Positions 46,401-56,542 are shown, counted from the stretch's first letter. The stretch is DNA of 64,000 nt from Cyclina sinensis (GCA_012932295.1 JAAONU010000016.1:38285241-38349240); one strand, 5' to 3'. Translations and numbers: made by a program. Notes: generated from the sequence alone by a model not told the origin.

Positions 46401-49400
46401 TGAAAGTTGTTTGAGTCACAAGATTCCTGCAATGGGGGTACCAAATGACAAACCATCTGACCATAAGATAATTCTTATATACCCCACTAAACTTTAATAC
46501 AAAGTTTGGCAAGGATATAACACAATGGTAGGATACTACATCATCACACACCTGTTTTATGCTCTCTCGCAGACCATTTTTTTGTCAACAGTTCGTCGCC
46601 TGAAAGCATGCATTCAGAAACAAGAGGGCCATGATGGCCCTGGATCGCTCACCTGAGTACTTTGGCTGTAGGTTTGCTGTTAAGCAGTATTTCATTTTTT
46701 ATTTGAAAATATATAAGTGCCTACAAACCAAATATGTAAAATATCAGTCAATAAATAAAGGCTATATGACAGAAAGTAGAAATATCTATTATAAGCTATG
46801 GTGACCTTGACCTTGACCCAGTGACCTCAAACCCTACCCATGGGTAGAGGTCCATGCAAGGAACCTATATACTGAATATCAAAGATATTGGTCTATAACC
46901 GAAGGCTTTATGAGGTACAGTAGATAAATCTATTTTTAGCCTCCATGACCTTTAACCTAATCCAATAATTTGAAAAAGCTTGATAAAGCTTGCTTCATGC
47001 CAAATTTTAAAATTCAAGGCCTTGTGGTTTCAGACAAGAAGATTTTTAAAGATTTCCTTTTTAACATATTAAGGCCCCCAGGGTGGGGCAAATTTTGGCC
47101 CAAGGGCCAACATTTAAACAATATTGGTAAAGGTTCTTTACACAATACTCAACACCAAATATCTAAGGTCTACACCTATTTGTTTTGGAGAAAAATTATT
47201 TTTCATGTTTTTCCTATATAAATCAATGTAAAACAAGAGAACCCTGGGGCATGGCCAATTTTGACCCAGGGGACATAATTTGAACAAACATGGTAAACAT
47301 CCACTAGACAATGCTGCATACCAAATATCAAAGCTGTAGGCATTGTGGTTTCTGAGAAGAAGATTTTTTTAAGATTTCCTATATAAGTCTATGTAAAAGG
47401 AAGTGACCCCTGGGACGGGGCCAATTTTGACCCCAGGGAAATAATTTGAACAATTTTTGTAGAGTTCCATTAGAGGGTGCTAAATGCCAAATATCTAAGC
47501 TCTAGGCCTTGTGGTTTCAGACAAGAAGATTTTCAAAGTTTTTCCTTTAAGTTGCCATAGCAACCAGAGTTCTGCATGGAATCAAATTCTTTGAACAATT
47601 TTGGTAGAGCTTCATGCAAGGAACATCATCGAAACAACCTGTCTGACAAATTTCCAGATTACTTGGACTGAAAATGTTACTTCTCCTTCTTCAAGAAGAT
47701 TTTCAAAGTTTTCACTATATAAGCCTATGGAAAACCAATGACCCCGGGGTGGGGCCAAATTTGACTTTAGGGGTATAATTGGAACAAACTTGGTAGAGGT
47801 CCACTAGACAATGCTACATACTTAATCTTAAGGCTCAGGGCCTTGTGGTTTCAGACAAGAAGATTTTCGAAGTTTTTCCTATATAAGCCTATGTAAAACC
47901 AATGACCCCAGGGTGGGGCCAAATTTGAGCCCAGAGGTATAATTTGAACAAACTTGGTAGAAGTCCACTAGACAATGCTACATACCAAATATCTAAGCTT
48001 TATGCCTTACGGTTTCTGACAAGAAGATTTTTAAAGTTTTTCCTATATAACTCTATGTAAAACAAGTTACCCCTGGGGCGGGGCCATTTTGGACCCGTAG
48101 GCCATGATTTGAACAAACTTGGTAGTGGTCCACTAGACAATGCTGCACACCAAATATCTAAGCTCTATGCCTTATGGTTTCAAACAAGAAGATTTTTAAA
48201 GTTTTTCCTATATAACTCTTTGTAAAACAAGTTACCCCTGGGGCGGGGCCATTTTTGACCCCAGGATCATAATTTGAACAAACTTGGTAGAGGTCCACTA
48301 GATGATGCTTTATACCAAATATCAAAGCTCCAGGTCTTGTGGTTTCTGACAAGAAGATTTTTAAAGATTCAACTTTTAAAATCTGTTTTTAGCTCCTGTG
48401 ACCCAGAAATGCAATGAACTGGAACAATTTGAACAAACTTGGTAGAGCTTCATGCAAGGAACATTCAAGGCAAGTTTCATTAAATTTTGCCCAGTGGTTT
48501 CAGAGGAGATGTCGTTTGAATGAATTGTGGACGACGGACGGACGGACGGACGCCGGACAATCAAGGATCCTAAAAGCTCACATGAGCATGCTCAGGTGAG
48601 CTAAAAAAACTTTCACCTGTTTTCAGGTCTAAACAAGAATTTTACATTATAAATTTTTTTACGTAAATACAAAGCAAACCAGCCAATCTTCAGTGCACAA
48701 CATGATTTTTTGCAACACTACAGATTTCTTATTGAAAAAGACCATTTTACCTTTCAAGCGACAACTTGTTGATCCGCGAGAAAGCATAAAACAGGTGTGC
48801 AATGATGTAGTATCCTATTATTGTAACAGTTAATTGTAGAAATTCAGCGGTATGCCAGTTGAAAGTGAAACAGTGAGGATAAAGGGGATCCACACCTGTT
48901 AATGCTTCTTCTAAGGACTGAGTAAGTTCATCAGCAAGTTTAGTACTGTCTATACTTGGATGTCTAAATGCTTCCAACAATTGCTGAAAGCCCTTTTCTT
49001 TGCGTATAAGTTCTTGATGAAGAATTTGAACAGCGTAAGATCGTGACTTCGAGGACTGTGCAGTATCAATTGTCTCCTGTAAGAAAAAAGAATACATGTA
49101 CCAAATATGTAGTGATTAAAACCAATGTATTAATGGAAGTGATGTAATAATAATCGAGTTAAATGAAATAATCAGCAGCCATCTTGTTATATCAAGAAGA
49201 AAAAAATCTTTCATCTGCCGACGCCAATAACTGGCTAAGCTCCGGTTATGGGCGGAGCTTATACTCGGAAACGGCGATCAATACATACTACCTTCAAAGT
49301 ATTGACCAATCAGAGCGCATTTTACTACTTTCATTGAATTAATCCTGAGTTGACACTCGATACACAATTAACACATTTCAACGGGTTTTGAATTGGGTCA

Positions 49401-52400
49401 ATATGATTCGATTGGGGATGTACACCCAGTAGAAAACTGTGTACAACATAACAAATTAATTGAATGCTTAATTTTAAAGGCAAACGGTTAAACATCAACG
49501 CATTACTCTAACCTTTTAAACAGTGTAAAGAAATTACTAAAATACTTTTTGGTATTTTTGTTTTAATTCTCGGATTTATTTATGAGAAAAGGTCAAGTAG
49601 TTTTAAGACAAGCTTAACAAATTGTAGGAAACCAATTTCAGCAAATATTTAGTTCATTAAACATAAGGCAGCGAGTGAAAATCTCGGATAAATTCCGTTT
49701 GTCATATACTTCCGCGACCCCGCCGTATTTTAATATTTATAGAAAACAGTGTCTTGGAGACTTTTTATATGGCAAACTTACAACATTCAATTGATTGATT
49801 AAGATAAGTGTTCATTATTTAATTATAAATACCAGTTTTTCATTTAAAAAGTTTCCTTTTCTCTAAGACTTAAATATTTCTGTTGTGGTTACTTTTGAAA
49901 GCAACAATTATAATGAATCAACATAATTTACATCTGAAAATCGTTTGTACTTTTGTTAAAAAATTCTGGTGAAACTGAAACACATCCCAGACTTTTCACA
50001 AAATGGGATCTGTGTAAGGCATTAGGTCCAAAAGCTAAAATTCAAAAGACAAAAAAAAAAATTCAATCATCTGTGGGAATCTGAATATAAATGGATAGGA
50101 AAGTATGCTAAGGGAACAGATTATGCCTTTTGCATGTGGTGCAACCTTTATGTATTAACAAAAAACACTTCATTAGTTTTCTTTTCTGTTCTTCTTGTCT
50201 TTCTTTTTGCGAAAACGAGTCGATAAAAAAATTCCAGTTTTCAAGCTAAAAATCCAGCTGAAAATCCAGTGAGTTTACCGAAGTTATCACATGTATGAAA
50301 GGTTATTCAATTAATTAAACTTTTCTCTAACCTTAAAAAGTTTGGTGAAACAATAGTGTAATGGGCATTAATTTTCTTCACTTTGTCTTTGAAAATGAGT
50401 CTACTGAAATATCTCAAGTTAAACAATAAAAGTCTGGATACCCATTGTGAAAGTGAAAGTAGGAAACCTAATACTGCAGAAACAGTGGAAACTTTAAACA
50501 AAAAACAATGATTGGAATCTAAGAAAGACAGGAAGTATGTATATCTATATTGTGTACAGGAGGTAAATCAGTGATGGTGGAGGAAAGACATAGTTCATTT
50601 CATAGGACACCCTTAGATCCTCTAATGCCAATGGTGTAAAAAAAGGCACTGATACTGAACTTGGGTTCTTTGGAATTGAATTCTCAGACCTGACTTATGC
50701 AAGAAATGAAAAACCTTTACTGGTGTATGCCAACTTTGATGGCGCTATGTTAATGTAGCGACTAAGAACTGGACCTATGGCATGATTTTGAAAGATGCTC
50801 CCTGGGTATTTCCAATGCACTGTGTCACCCATAAACTTGAACTGGCAGCTGTTGATAGTGTGAGGACAGATGATACATGAGGAGGTTTGAAGAAAACTGT
50901 GAAAGTTATATACATACATGTTCTATCACTATAACCAAGACATGAGGTTAAGGAAGTTGCAAACTTCATTGGAGTGAATTAATATACATGAGGGGTATTG
51001 AGCTGGCAAAACGTTTATTTGAATAAACTGTTTACTTAACATGCATAAAGAATGTACATAAGTAAACTGTATAAGGTAGTAAAATTGTCAGTTAAAAATC
51101 AGTATGTCCTCACAAAAACATCATCAGTAACTTTATCCTTTAAGATGGCTATATACTGACATTCTTGAGGCAAAACCATGTTCCAGATAATATGTTCCAA
51201 AATATGTAGCTAAATATATATATAATAAAACACAGAACACACTATTTTTCTGTCAAAACTTACATTGTAAGGCATAAGTAAGTTCAATTTATTCCATTCT
51301 CTTCATATCAGATCTGGGTTTTGTCAGAACTCAGACACTCCTAATCAAGCTGGAAGAACTGAAGCACACTTGAAATACATATAATAATTATGGTGATAGT
51401 AAAGAATTTGTAAAAGCACTTGCTGCTGATAATATTTAAAGTAACTACACTGGAACTCTTTTTACAAACTGATGAAATCATTCAGGGAAAGCACTTAGAA
51501 ATGAATGTTTTAAAGAGTTAACTTTCTATATCTATGTTTGATAACAATGGGATGAGTTTACTCTTCAAAAAGGTACTGGCTAAACACAAATATTTATTTC
51601 TGTTTCCAGGTTTTCCCATTTCAATGAGGAGCCACTCAAATGCTTTGCTGCTTTGAATTATAAAGCCATCCCACAGAACCGCACTGACCTGATGAGGTTT
51701 GGTAACGAAGATGTTGAAACTGTTCTTGGTCACATGTCCCAGCTGTCTCAGAACATTCTTAAGTGAGTATTCAGATTTAAAAGCATATATGAGGGATCAA
51801 AGTCAGACCGGTCATTTTCAAACTCCTTAGGAAAAAAAAACATTCCAAATGTAAGAAAACTCCTTGAAATTCAGCAGGTAACTAGACCTACCAATGCAGA
51901 GTGTGAGCATGGGTTCTCTGCAATGAAGCATGTGAAAACACAGCTGCTGAGAAATCAGACAGGACACCTTCCAAATTAAGCAGCATGGCCCCAAACTGGA
52001 GGAGTTCTCTCCTGATAAAGAAGTTGATCACAGGTTAAATGGAAGCAATGGATCAAGACAATGTCATGTGAATGGACATGAGACTGATGTTGAGCCGAAA
52101 TGAAGATCTGAAAACTGATTGTAAGACATGATTCAAAAACAGTTTTTTTTATTATAATATTTAAAGTAACAAGACTGGAACTCTTTTTACAAACTGATGA
52201 AATAATTGAGGGAAAGCACTTAGAAATTAATGTCTTAAAGAGTTAACTTTGTATATCTATGTTTGATAACAATTGGATGAGTTTACTGTTAAAAAGGTAA
52301 ACACAGGTTAGTTTACCTGAATGTTTTTTATGACGAATGAAATAAATAATAAATACATGTACATGTACTCATTGTTATGTTAAAGTATACTTTTCACTTA

Positions 52401-53664
52401 GACATATGACTTTTATTTTTGGGACAACTCTATTTTGCCATTGTGAACTGCCCTGGACAACTCAATTCCAAAAATGCTTGTAGCGCCATGTTTGAATGCC
52501 TAAAGTGTAACCTTTAGCACAAGACCTTAACACCCCTGGTTTTTAAGCGACAGTTAGTCAATAACAAGTTGACTGCTTAAAAAATGGGTTATGCCCAATA
52601 ATTGAGTGTACATGTTATAAAATCTTGATACATATTTCTTGTGATATTGATAGGTATGTTCTTGATTCAATGTTCCTGTCCATGTAAATAAATATTGTCA
52701 GAGTGTGAACAAAGTAAGCAAGTAATTTTATTATAAGTCTTTACAAGCATAAAATTATGATATAATGAATACACTATAAAATATAACCTTTGAAAACTAA
52801 GCTACTATCATCTAACTTTTGAAAATAATTAAAGTATTTCAAACAGAGCTTTCAGTGCTATACACTGAGCACGGAAAAGAACCAAAGGTGTCATATGAAT
52901 AGGAAGCTTTCTGTATTGTGCACTATCCCCCAAACAACCTCTTCATAGGACGTAAGTCATGTGTGCAACCTGTACCGATCATAAATAAGCTCAAACAGAT
53001 AGAGCAATACACAGTTATTTTAGCAATGCTCACATCGCCTGCTGGCATTACAGGCATTAAATTTTCAGAATTCTAGGAGATTGTCTGTTGTATATTTTCA
53101 AGTTTTTTTGCTTTCGTTAGTTAAAACTATGTAAAATTATACATTAAATTATAATATAATCATATTATTATAATATAATATAATATATTATGCAATATTA
53201 TATATCAATTACAATCAATTTCTGTGTTAAATTTAAACACATCATTTATCTAAAAACACAAACAAACATTTGACACAGCTTGCTAGTAAAAATTAAGAGA
53301 AATTTAATGATTACACATTATTAAAACTAGGGCTGCAAATGGGGTTGCAGATAGGATCAGAGGGCTGCAGAATAAGGATGTCCGAAAATCTCCAGCTCCA
53401 GATGCTCTGTTGCATATTCTTAAATTTTGTCATTAGACGCTGTCACAGTTAGAAAACTCGCCACTATACTGTGATGCCCTAAGGGATATAACACAATAAA
53501 GACTCTAAACATATTGTTAATGCAAGGTTTCAGCTATAGATGTGCTATCTTACCTTGCTAAAAGTAGACAAGCATGGTAGATAAGGCAGTATCTGCTGTG
53601 GATTCACTTGCTCTACAAGCTCTGGTAAATGCTCGTTCAAAACTTTAGCCTCTTTGGGATCCAT
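41337..53664 (-). CDS. CARD plus death-domain adaptor, MAVS-like CARD, long acidic tail
   Basis: Exons on the - strand: 53664-53554, 49076-48896, 44093-43788 and 43474-41337. The junctions are GT-AG with phases 0, 1 and 1, summing to 2736 bases and 911 residues. Residues 1-97 form a CARD; the phrase ILPYLPCL is, as I recall, identical in human MAVS at the same place. Residues about 169-257 form a death-type domain (PEDLADLFG through LTLGDIYRVFSELDRVDILE). The remaining 650 residues are Ser/Asp/Glu-rich and probably disordered. CARD and death domains work by homotypic assembly in innate immune and apoptosis signalling, so an adaptor role is inferred. The first donor of exon 2 (CAG|GTGTGG) is modest, and an alternative reading ends in a membrane anchor (separate entry), so the locus may be one gene with isoforms or two adjacent genes. 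Confidence 0.72.
43475..43787 (-). other. Intron inside the death domain
   Basis: A 313-base phase-1 intron. It contains nothing recognisable except a few AAGGTCA-like phrases near 43703-43725. Confidence 0.8.
43788..44093 (-). CDS. CARD/death gene exon 3: linker and first half of death domain
   Basis: A 306-base exon, phase 1 in and out. The first part is a Ser/Thr/Gln-rich linker (MPSRQRATDTNSVSPGIPNR). The last 31 residues (WSQLKGVRRILKKFDFLNSM, then KKPEDLADLFG) begin the death domain. An ATG at 44034 would be the start if this part is a separate gene with a spliced leader. Confidence 0.85.
44349..45179 (-). mobile_element. Helentron-like repeat, AGCTCACCTG family (copy D)
   Basis: On the - strand it runs from TTTTTAGCTCACCTGAGCAC (45179) through the 165-bp-type units to CATGTGAGC, a hairpin with one mismatch (AGGACCATCATGGCCC) and CTTGT at 44349. 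It lies in the intron between the CARD exon and the death-domain exon. Confidence 0.7.
45180..46618 (-). repeat. Intron segment with degenerate ~145-bp repeat
   Basis: From about 45780 to 46460 a phrase like CATCTACACTTATTAGTGATC followed by ACACACCAAGTTTC recurs at 45846, 46052, 46202 and 46343, spacing 141-206 bases. It is an old, eroded tandem array without visible element ends. The rest of the segment holds nothing recognisable. Confidence 0.55.
46619..48609 (-). mobile_element. Helentron-like repeat, AGCTCACCTG family (copy E)
   Basis: It has complete ends: 5' TTTTTTTAGCTCACCTGAGC at 48609 (- strand), GTCCGTCCGTCCGTCCGTCG, 165-bp units, then CTCAGGTGAGCG, hairpin (GGGCCATCATGGCCC) and CTTGTTT at 46619. 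The part 47633-48609 is nearly identical to 36062-37199 of copy B, apart from about one 165-bp unit fewer. It lies in the same intron as copy D. Confidence 0.78.
48747..49076 (-). CDS. CARD exon read-through: membrane-anchored CARD form (146 aa with exon 1)
   Basis: If the donor at 48896 is not used, the CARD frame continues 49 more codons to a TAA at 48749-48747. The added part is GVDPLYPHCFTFNWHTAEF, then FLQLTVTIIGYYIIAHLFYA (about residues 116-135, uncharged except one His), then FSRINKLSLER. CARD, single membrane span near the C-terminus and a short basic tail is the layout of MAVS. The added codons look coding (few A/T-rich codons) compared with the intron beyond. A second donor, AAAG|GTAAAA, overlaps the stop; splicing there to 44093 would still stop after about 14 residues. 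Real exon or retained intron cannot be settled from sequence. Confidence 0.55.
   Translation of the reverse strand, partial: ETIDTAQSSKSRSYAVQILHQELIRKEKGFQQLLEAFRHPSIDSTKLADELTQSLEEALTGVDPLYPHCFTFNWHTAEFLQLTVTIIGYYIIAHLFYAFSRINKLSLER
48896..49076 (-). CDS. CARD exon 2 (helices 3-6) as spliced to the death domain
   Basis: The acceptor TTTTTTCTTACAG opens in phase 0 with ETIDTAQSSKSRSYAVQILH, followed by KGFQQLLEAFRHPSIDSTKL, a typical CARD second half (a GF-x-x-LL-x-A motif). It leaves in phase 1 at ACAG|GTGTGG, matching the phase of exon 3. Confidence 0.8.
49170..49320 (-). promoter_or_regulatory. Promoter-like GC patch just upstream of CARD exon 2
   Basis: Read on the - strand: a CCAAT-box core (GCGCTCTGATTGGTC), a GC box (AGCTCCGCCCATAAC), a second ATTGG (GTTATTGGCGTCGGC), then ACAAGATGGCTGCTG, a YY1-like start-site motif. 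It is clearly more CpG-rich than the intron around it. Transcripts from here would enter exon 2 unspliced and could start at ATG 49097, lacking the first CARD helices. Confidence 0.35.
50050..52010 (+). pseudogene. hAT-type transposase-like pseudogene (ZNF862-like)
   Basis: Broken coding blocks on the + strand: at 50074-50160 a zinc-finger-like block (WESEYKWIGKYAKG, then AFCMWCNLYV); near 50800-50875 the block MHCVTHKLELAAVD; at 51610-51762 FSHFNEEPLKCFAALNYKAI; and at 51842-51985 the hAT dimerisation block NAECEHGFSAMKHVKTQLL. Stops and gaps lie between and within them. The blocks match the order in ZNF862/KIAA1586-type hAT-derived proteins. It is antisense inside the CARD gene intron and inactive. 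Confidence 0.75.
51431..52306 (+). repeat. Direct duplication of about 150 bp, copies 725 bp apart
   Basis: AATATTTAAAGTAAC followed by GGAACTCTTTTTACAAACTG and about 120 further bases occurs at 51431-51580 and again at 52156-52306 with few differences. The copies flank the last two coding blocks of the hAT-like pseudogene, suggesting a segmental duplication or recombination footprint. Confidence 0.85.
52850..53010 (+). mobile_element. 5'-truncated SINE copy
   Basis: CACTGAGCACGGAAAAGAACC, then TGTATTGTGCACTATC and ACCTGTACCGATCATAAA match the 3' body of the SINE at 13053-13335 in order and orientation, ending in AGATAGAGCAA. The tRNA-like head is missing. Confidence 0.75.
53138..53200. repeat. 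AT-rich microsatellite (TATAATA)n
   Basis: Alternating TATAATATAATA strings, imperfect. No other content. Confidence 0.8.
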
Positions 53665-53680
53665 TTTCTACATCAATCTT
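53554..53680 (-). CDS. CARD gene first coding exon (start codon exon)
   Basis: The ATG is at 53664-53662 (context GAAAATGG) and 37 codons read MDPKEAKVLNEHLPELVEQV and NPQQILPYLPCLSTFSK, then the donor AAG|GTAAGA in phase 0. It encodes CARD helices 1-2. Sixteen bases upstream of the ATG is a strong acceptor (TTTTACTCATTTTCAG), so there is at least one non-coding leader exon farther up. The bases 53665-53680 are leader, not coding. Confidence 0.85.
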
Positions 53681-53782
53681 CTGAAAATGAGTAAAATAAT
53701 TAATAGTGTATACAGTTTAATGAGAGAATCATAGCTTTTACTCAATCAAATTAACGACTTTATATTTTAAATCTGATTTTTT

Positions 53783-56150
53783 AGCTCGACTTTTTTCAAA
53801 GAAAAAATCAAGTTATTGCTATAGTCATGGTGTCGCTGCCGTTGTCGTTGCCGTTCCCGTCCAAAAACTTTAACATTGATCATAACTTTTTTATTAGCTC
53901 AACTTTTTTCGAAGAAAAAATCGAGTTATTGCTATAGTCAAGGTGTCATTGCCGTTGCCGTTGTCGTTGCTGGTCCTGTCGGAAAACTTTAACATTGATA
54001 ATATTTTTTTTATTAGTGAATGGATTGTCTTCAAACTTGGACTCAACAACCCTTTGAACAAGACCTTCAAGTAGACCAGACTAAACTTGACCTTGACTCA
54101 TATATGACCTTCACCTTCAAGGTCAAATTATTGAATTTTGCTAAAACTGGCCACAGCTTTAATATTAATTAGGTGGATTACCTTCATACTTGGAAACAAC
54201 AACCCTTTGGACAAGATCTTCAAGTGGACCAGACTGAACTTGACCCTGACTCATAAATGACTTTCACCTTCAAGGTCAAATTATTGAATTTTGCTAAAAT
54301 TGGCCATAATTTTGTTATTTATTGTTGGATTTGATTCATACTTGAACAAAACAACACTTATGACAAATCAGACATTATGATTCTTTTAGGTACGACTTAA
54401 AAATGACCTTCATAGTCAAGGTCAAATTATTGAAATTTGTTAAATTGGCCTTAACTTTGTTGTTTATGGTTGAATTTGATTCATACTTGAATAAAACAAC
54501 AATTATGACAAAACCAACATGTTAAGTGACTCAGGTATGACCTTAACCTTAAAATGACCTTGACCATAAAGGTCGGATGATTGAATTTTGCTTAAATTGT
54601 CATAACTTTCTCATTTATTTATTGATTTCATTTAAACTTGGACAAAACAACACTTACAACATATCTTACATTTTGATTCTTTCATGAATGACCTTGACCT
54701 TTAAATGACCTTGATAGTTGAGGTTAAATTATTGAATTTTGCTAAAACTGGCCATAACTTTGCTATTTTCTGTTTAAGTTTAATCATACGTGGACAAAAC
54801 AACACTTAAGAGAAAGCGGACATGTTGAATTATTCAAGTGACCTTAACTTTGAAATGACCTTGACTGTCACGGTCAAATTACTGAATTTTGCTAAAATTG
54901 TCATAACGTTTTTATTTATTTATGGATTTGTACTTGGATAAAACAACACTTATAACAAATCCGACATTGTGATTCTTTCATGTATGACCTTGACCTTAAA
55001 ATGACCTTGAGAGTCAAGGTCAAACTATTGAATTTTGCTACAGTTTGCCATAACTTTGTTATTTGTTGTTGGATTTTATTCAAAATTGGATAAAATAACA
55101 CTTTTGACAAATCTGACATGTTGAATAATTCAGGTATGATCTTGACCCTAAAATGACCTTGACAGTCAAGGTCAAGTAATTAAATTTTGCTTAAATTGAT
55201 CATAACTTGGTTGGTTATTTATGGTTTGATTTAATTCATACTGGGACAGGACAACACTTATGATGAAACTGGTATGTTGAATCATTCAAGTATGACCTTG
55301 ACCTTTATATGACCATGATCATCAAGGTCAAATTATTGAATTTTGCTAAAATTGGCCACACTGTCATTTGTTTTTGTTCTTTTTTATTAATACTTGGAAA
55401 AAACAACACTCATGACAAAAACTACATGTTAATTTATTCAAGTATGACCTTAACCTTAAAATGACCTTGACAGTCAAGGTCAAATTATTGAATTTTCTTA
55501 TACTCTTATAACTTTATCAATTTACAGATTTGATTCATATGTGCACAAAACAACACTTATGACAAAACTGACAGGTTGAATAATACAAGTATGACCTTGA
55601 CCTTAAAATGACTTGGACCTTCAAGGTCAAGTTATTTTACTTGGATTCTATTCATACTTGGATAAAATGACACTTCTGACAAAACCTACATGTTAAATTA
55701 TTCAGGTATGACTGTGCACTTAAAATGACCTTGACTGTCAAGGACGAATTATTGAATTTTGCTAAAATAGCCAAATTTTTGTTATTTATGGATGGATCTG
55801 ATCTATACTGGGACAAAACAACATTGAGATAGAACAAACGTGTTGAACAATTCAAGTATTACCTTGACCTTTAAATGACCTTGACACTGCTTAACTTCAA
55901 GCTTGGACATACTTGTAACTACCTTTTAGACAATACCTCCAAAGAAGGTTAAACTGAACTTGATCTTGACCTTCAAAGTCAAATTTCTGAATGTTGCTAA
56001 AATTGGCTATAACTTTGTTATGTATGGATGATTTTGATAATTATATTTCCAAATGATGTTTCATTTAATATTCCTTCACCAGATCTAATGTGTTTGACTT
56101 TAGATATAGGAAAAAGTTGAGCATAGTCCCCGCTTGCAGTGGCTCTTGTT
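53783..56150 (+). mobile_element. Helentron-like repeat, AGCTCGACTTTTTTC family
   Basis: 5' AGCTCGACTTTTTTC after a T run; a second, near-identical 5' end begins at 53896 (AGCTCAACTTTTTTC). Each is followed by a GCCGTTGTCGTTGCCGTT tract. The core has about 14 degenerate units of about 150-160 bp (phrases ATGACCTTGACC and GTCAAATTATTGAATTTTGC). The 3' end is AAAAAGTTGAGC, a small hairpin (CCGC-TTGCA-GTGG, 56130-56142) and CTTGTT at 56145. It is upstream of the CARD start exon, probably in its leader intron. Confidence 0.72.
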
Positions 56151-56489
56151 TTTTACTGCAGCAAACACTGTATTTCCTTATACTGCTAATCTTCTAAAAC
56201 AAACTTCACACTTCAGTATGAACACTTACATTTATAATTTATGGGAGTGTCCATTCAAATTTACTTGTTGAAGAATGCAGATCAGCAGTGTGAAGGCTGG
56301 TGAAGACATTGGTTTGTGCTGAGCTCAAGTGCAAAAGTTAACTGCTGCTGGTGAGGTAAAATAATATTATACTGTCCACAGAATGAGCACAACATGAAAA
56401 ACTCAACATGACTCAGGTAATCTAAGCTGTATGATCCAAATGCGCATTAAAAAACATGACCTTGTACCCTAAAATGTCAAGACATTATA

Positions 56490-56542
56490 TTGTAGATAGA
56501 TAAATAGATAGATAAATAGATATATAGATAATAGATATATAT
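56490..56542. repeat. GATA/TAGA microsatellite
   Basis: Imperfect AGATAGATAAATAGATAGAT run. Confidence 0.85.

Larger units (their letters stand above)
49077..53553 (-). other. Intron 1 of the CARD gene
   Basis: A 4.5-kb intron splitting the CARD. It contains a promoter-like patch (49170-49320), a hAT-type pseudogene on the + strand (50.05-52.0 kb), a SINE fragment and an AT microsatellite, all listed separately. The rest, for example 49340-50040, shows no element. Confidence 0.7.

Noticed and set aside
48376..48599. Frames with VRRPSVRPS or TDGRTD motifs as proteins
   Set aside because: They arise from the GACGGACGG microsatellite at repeat-element 5' ends and recur at each copy.
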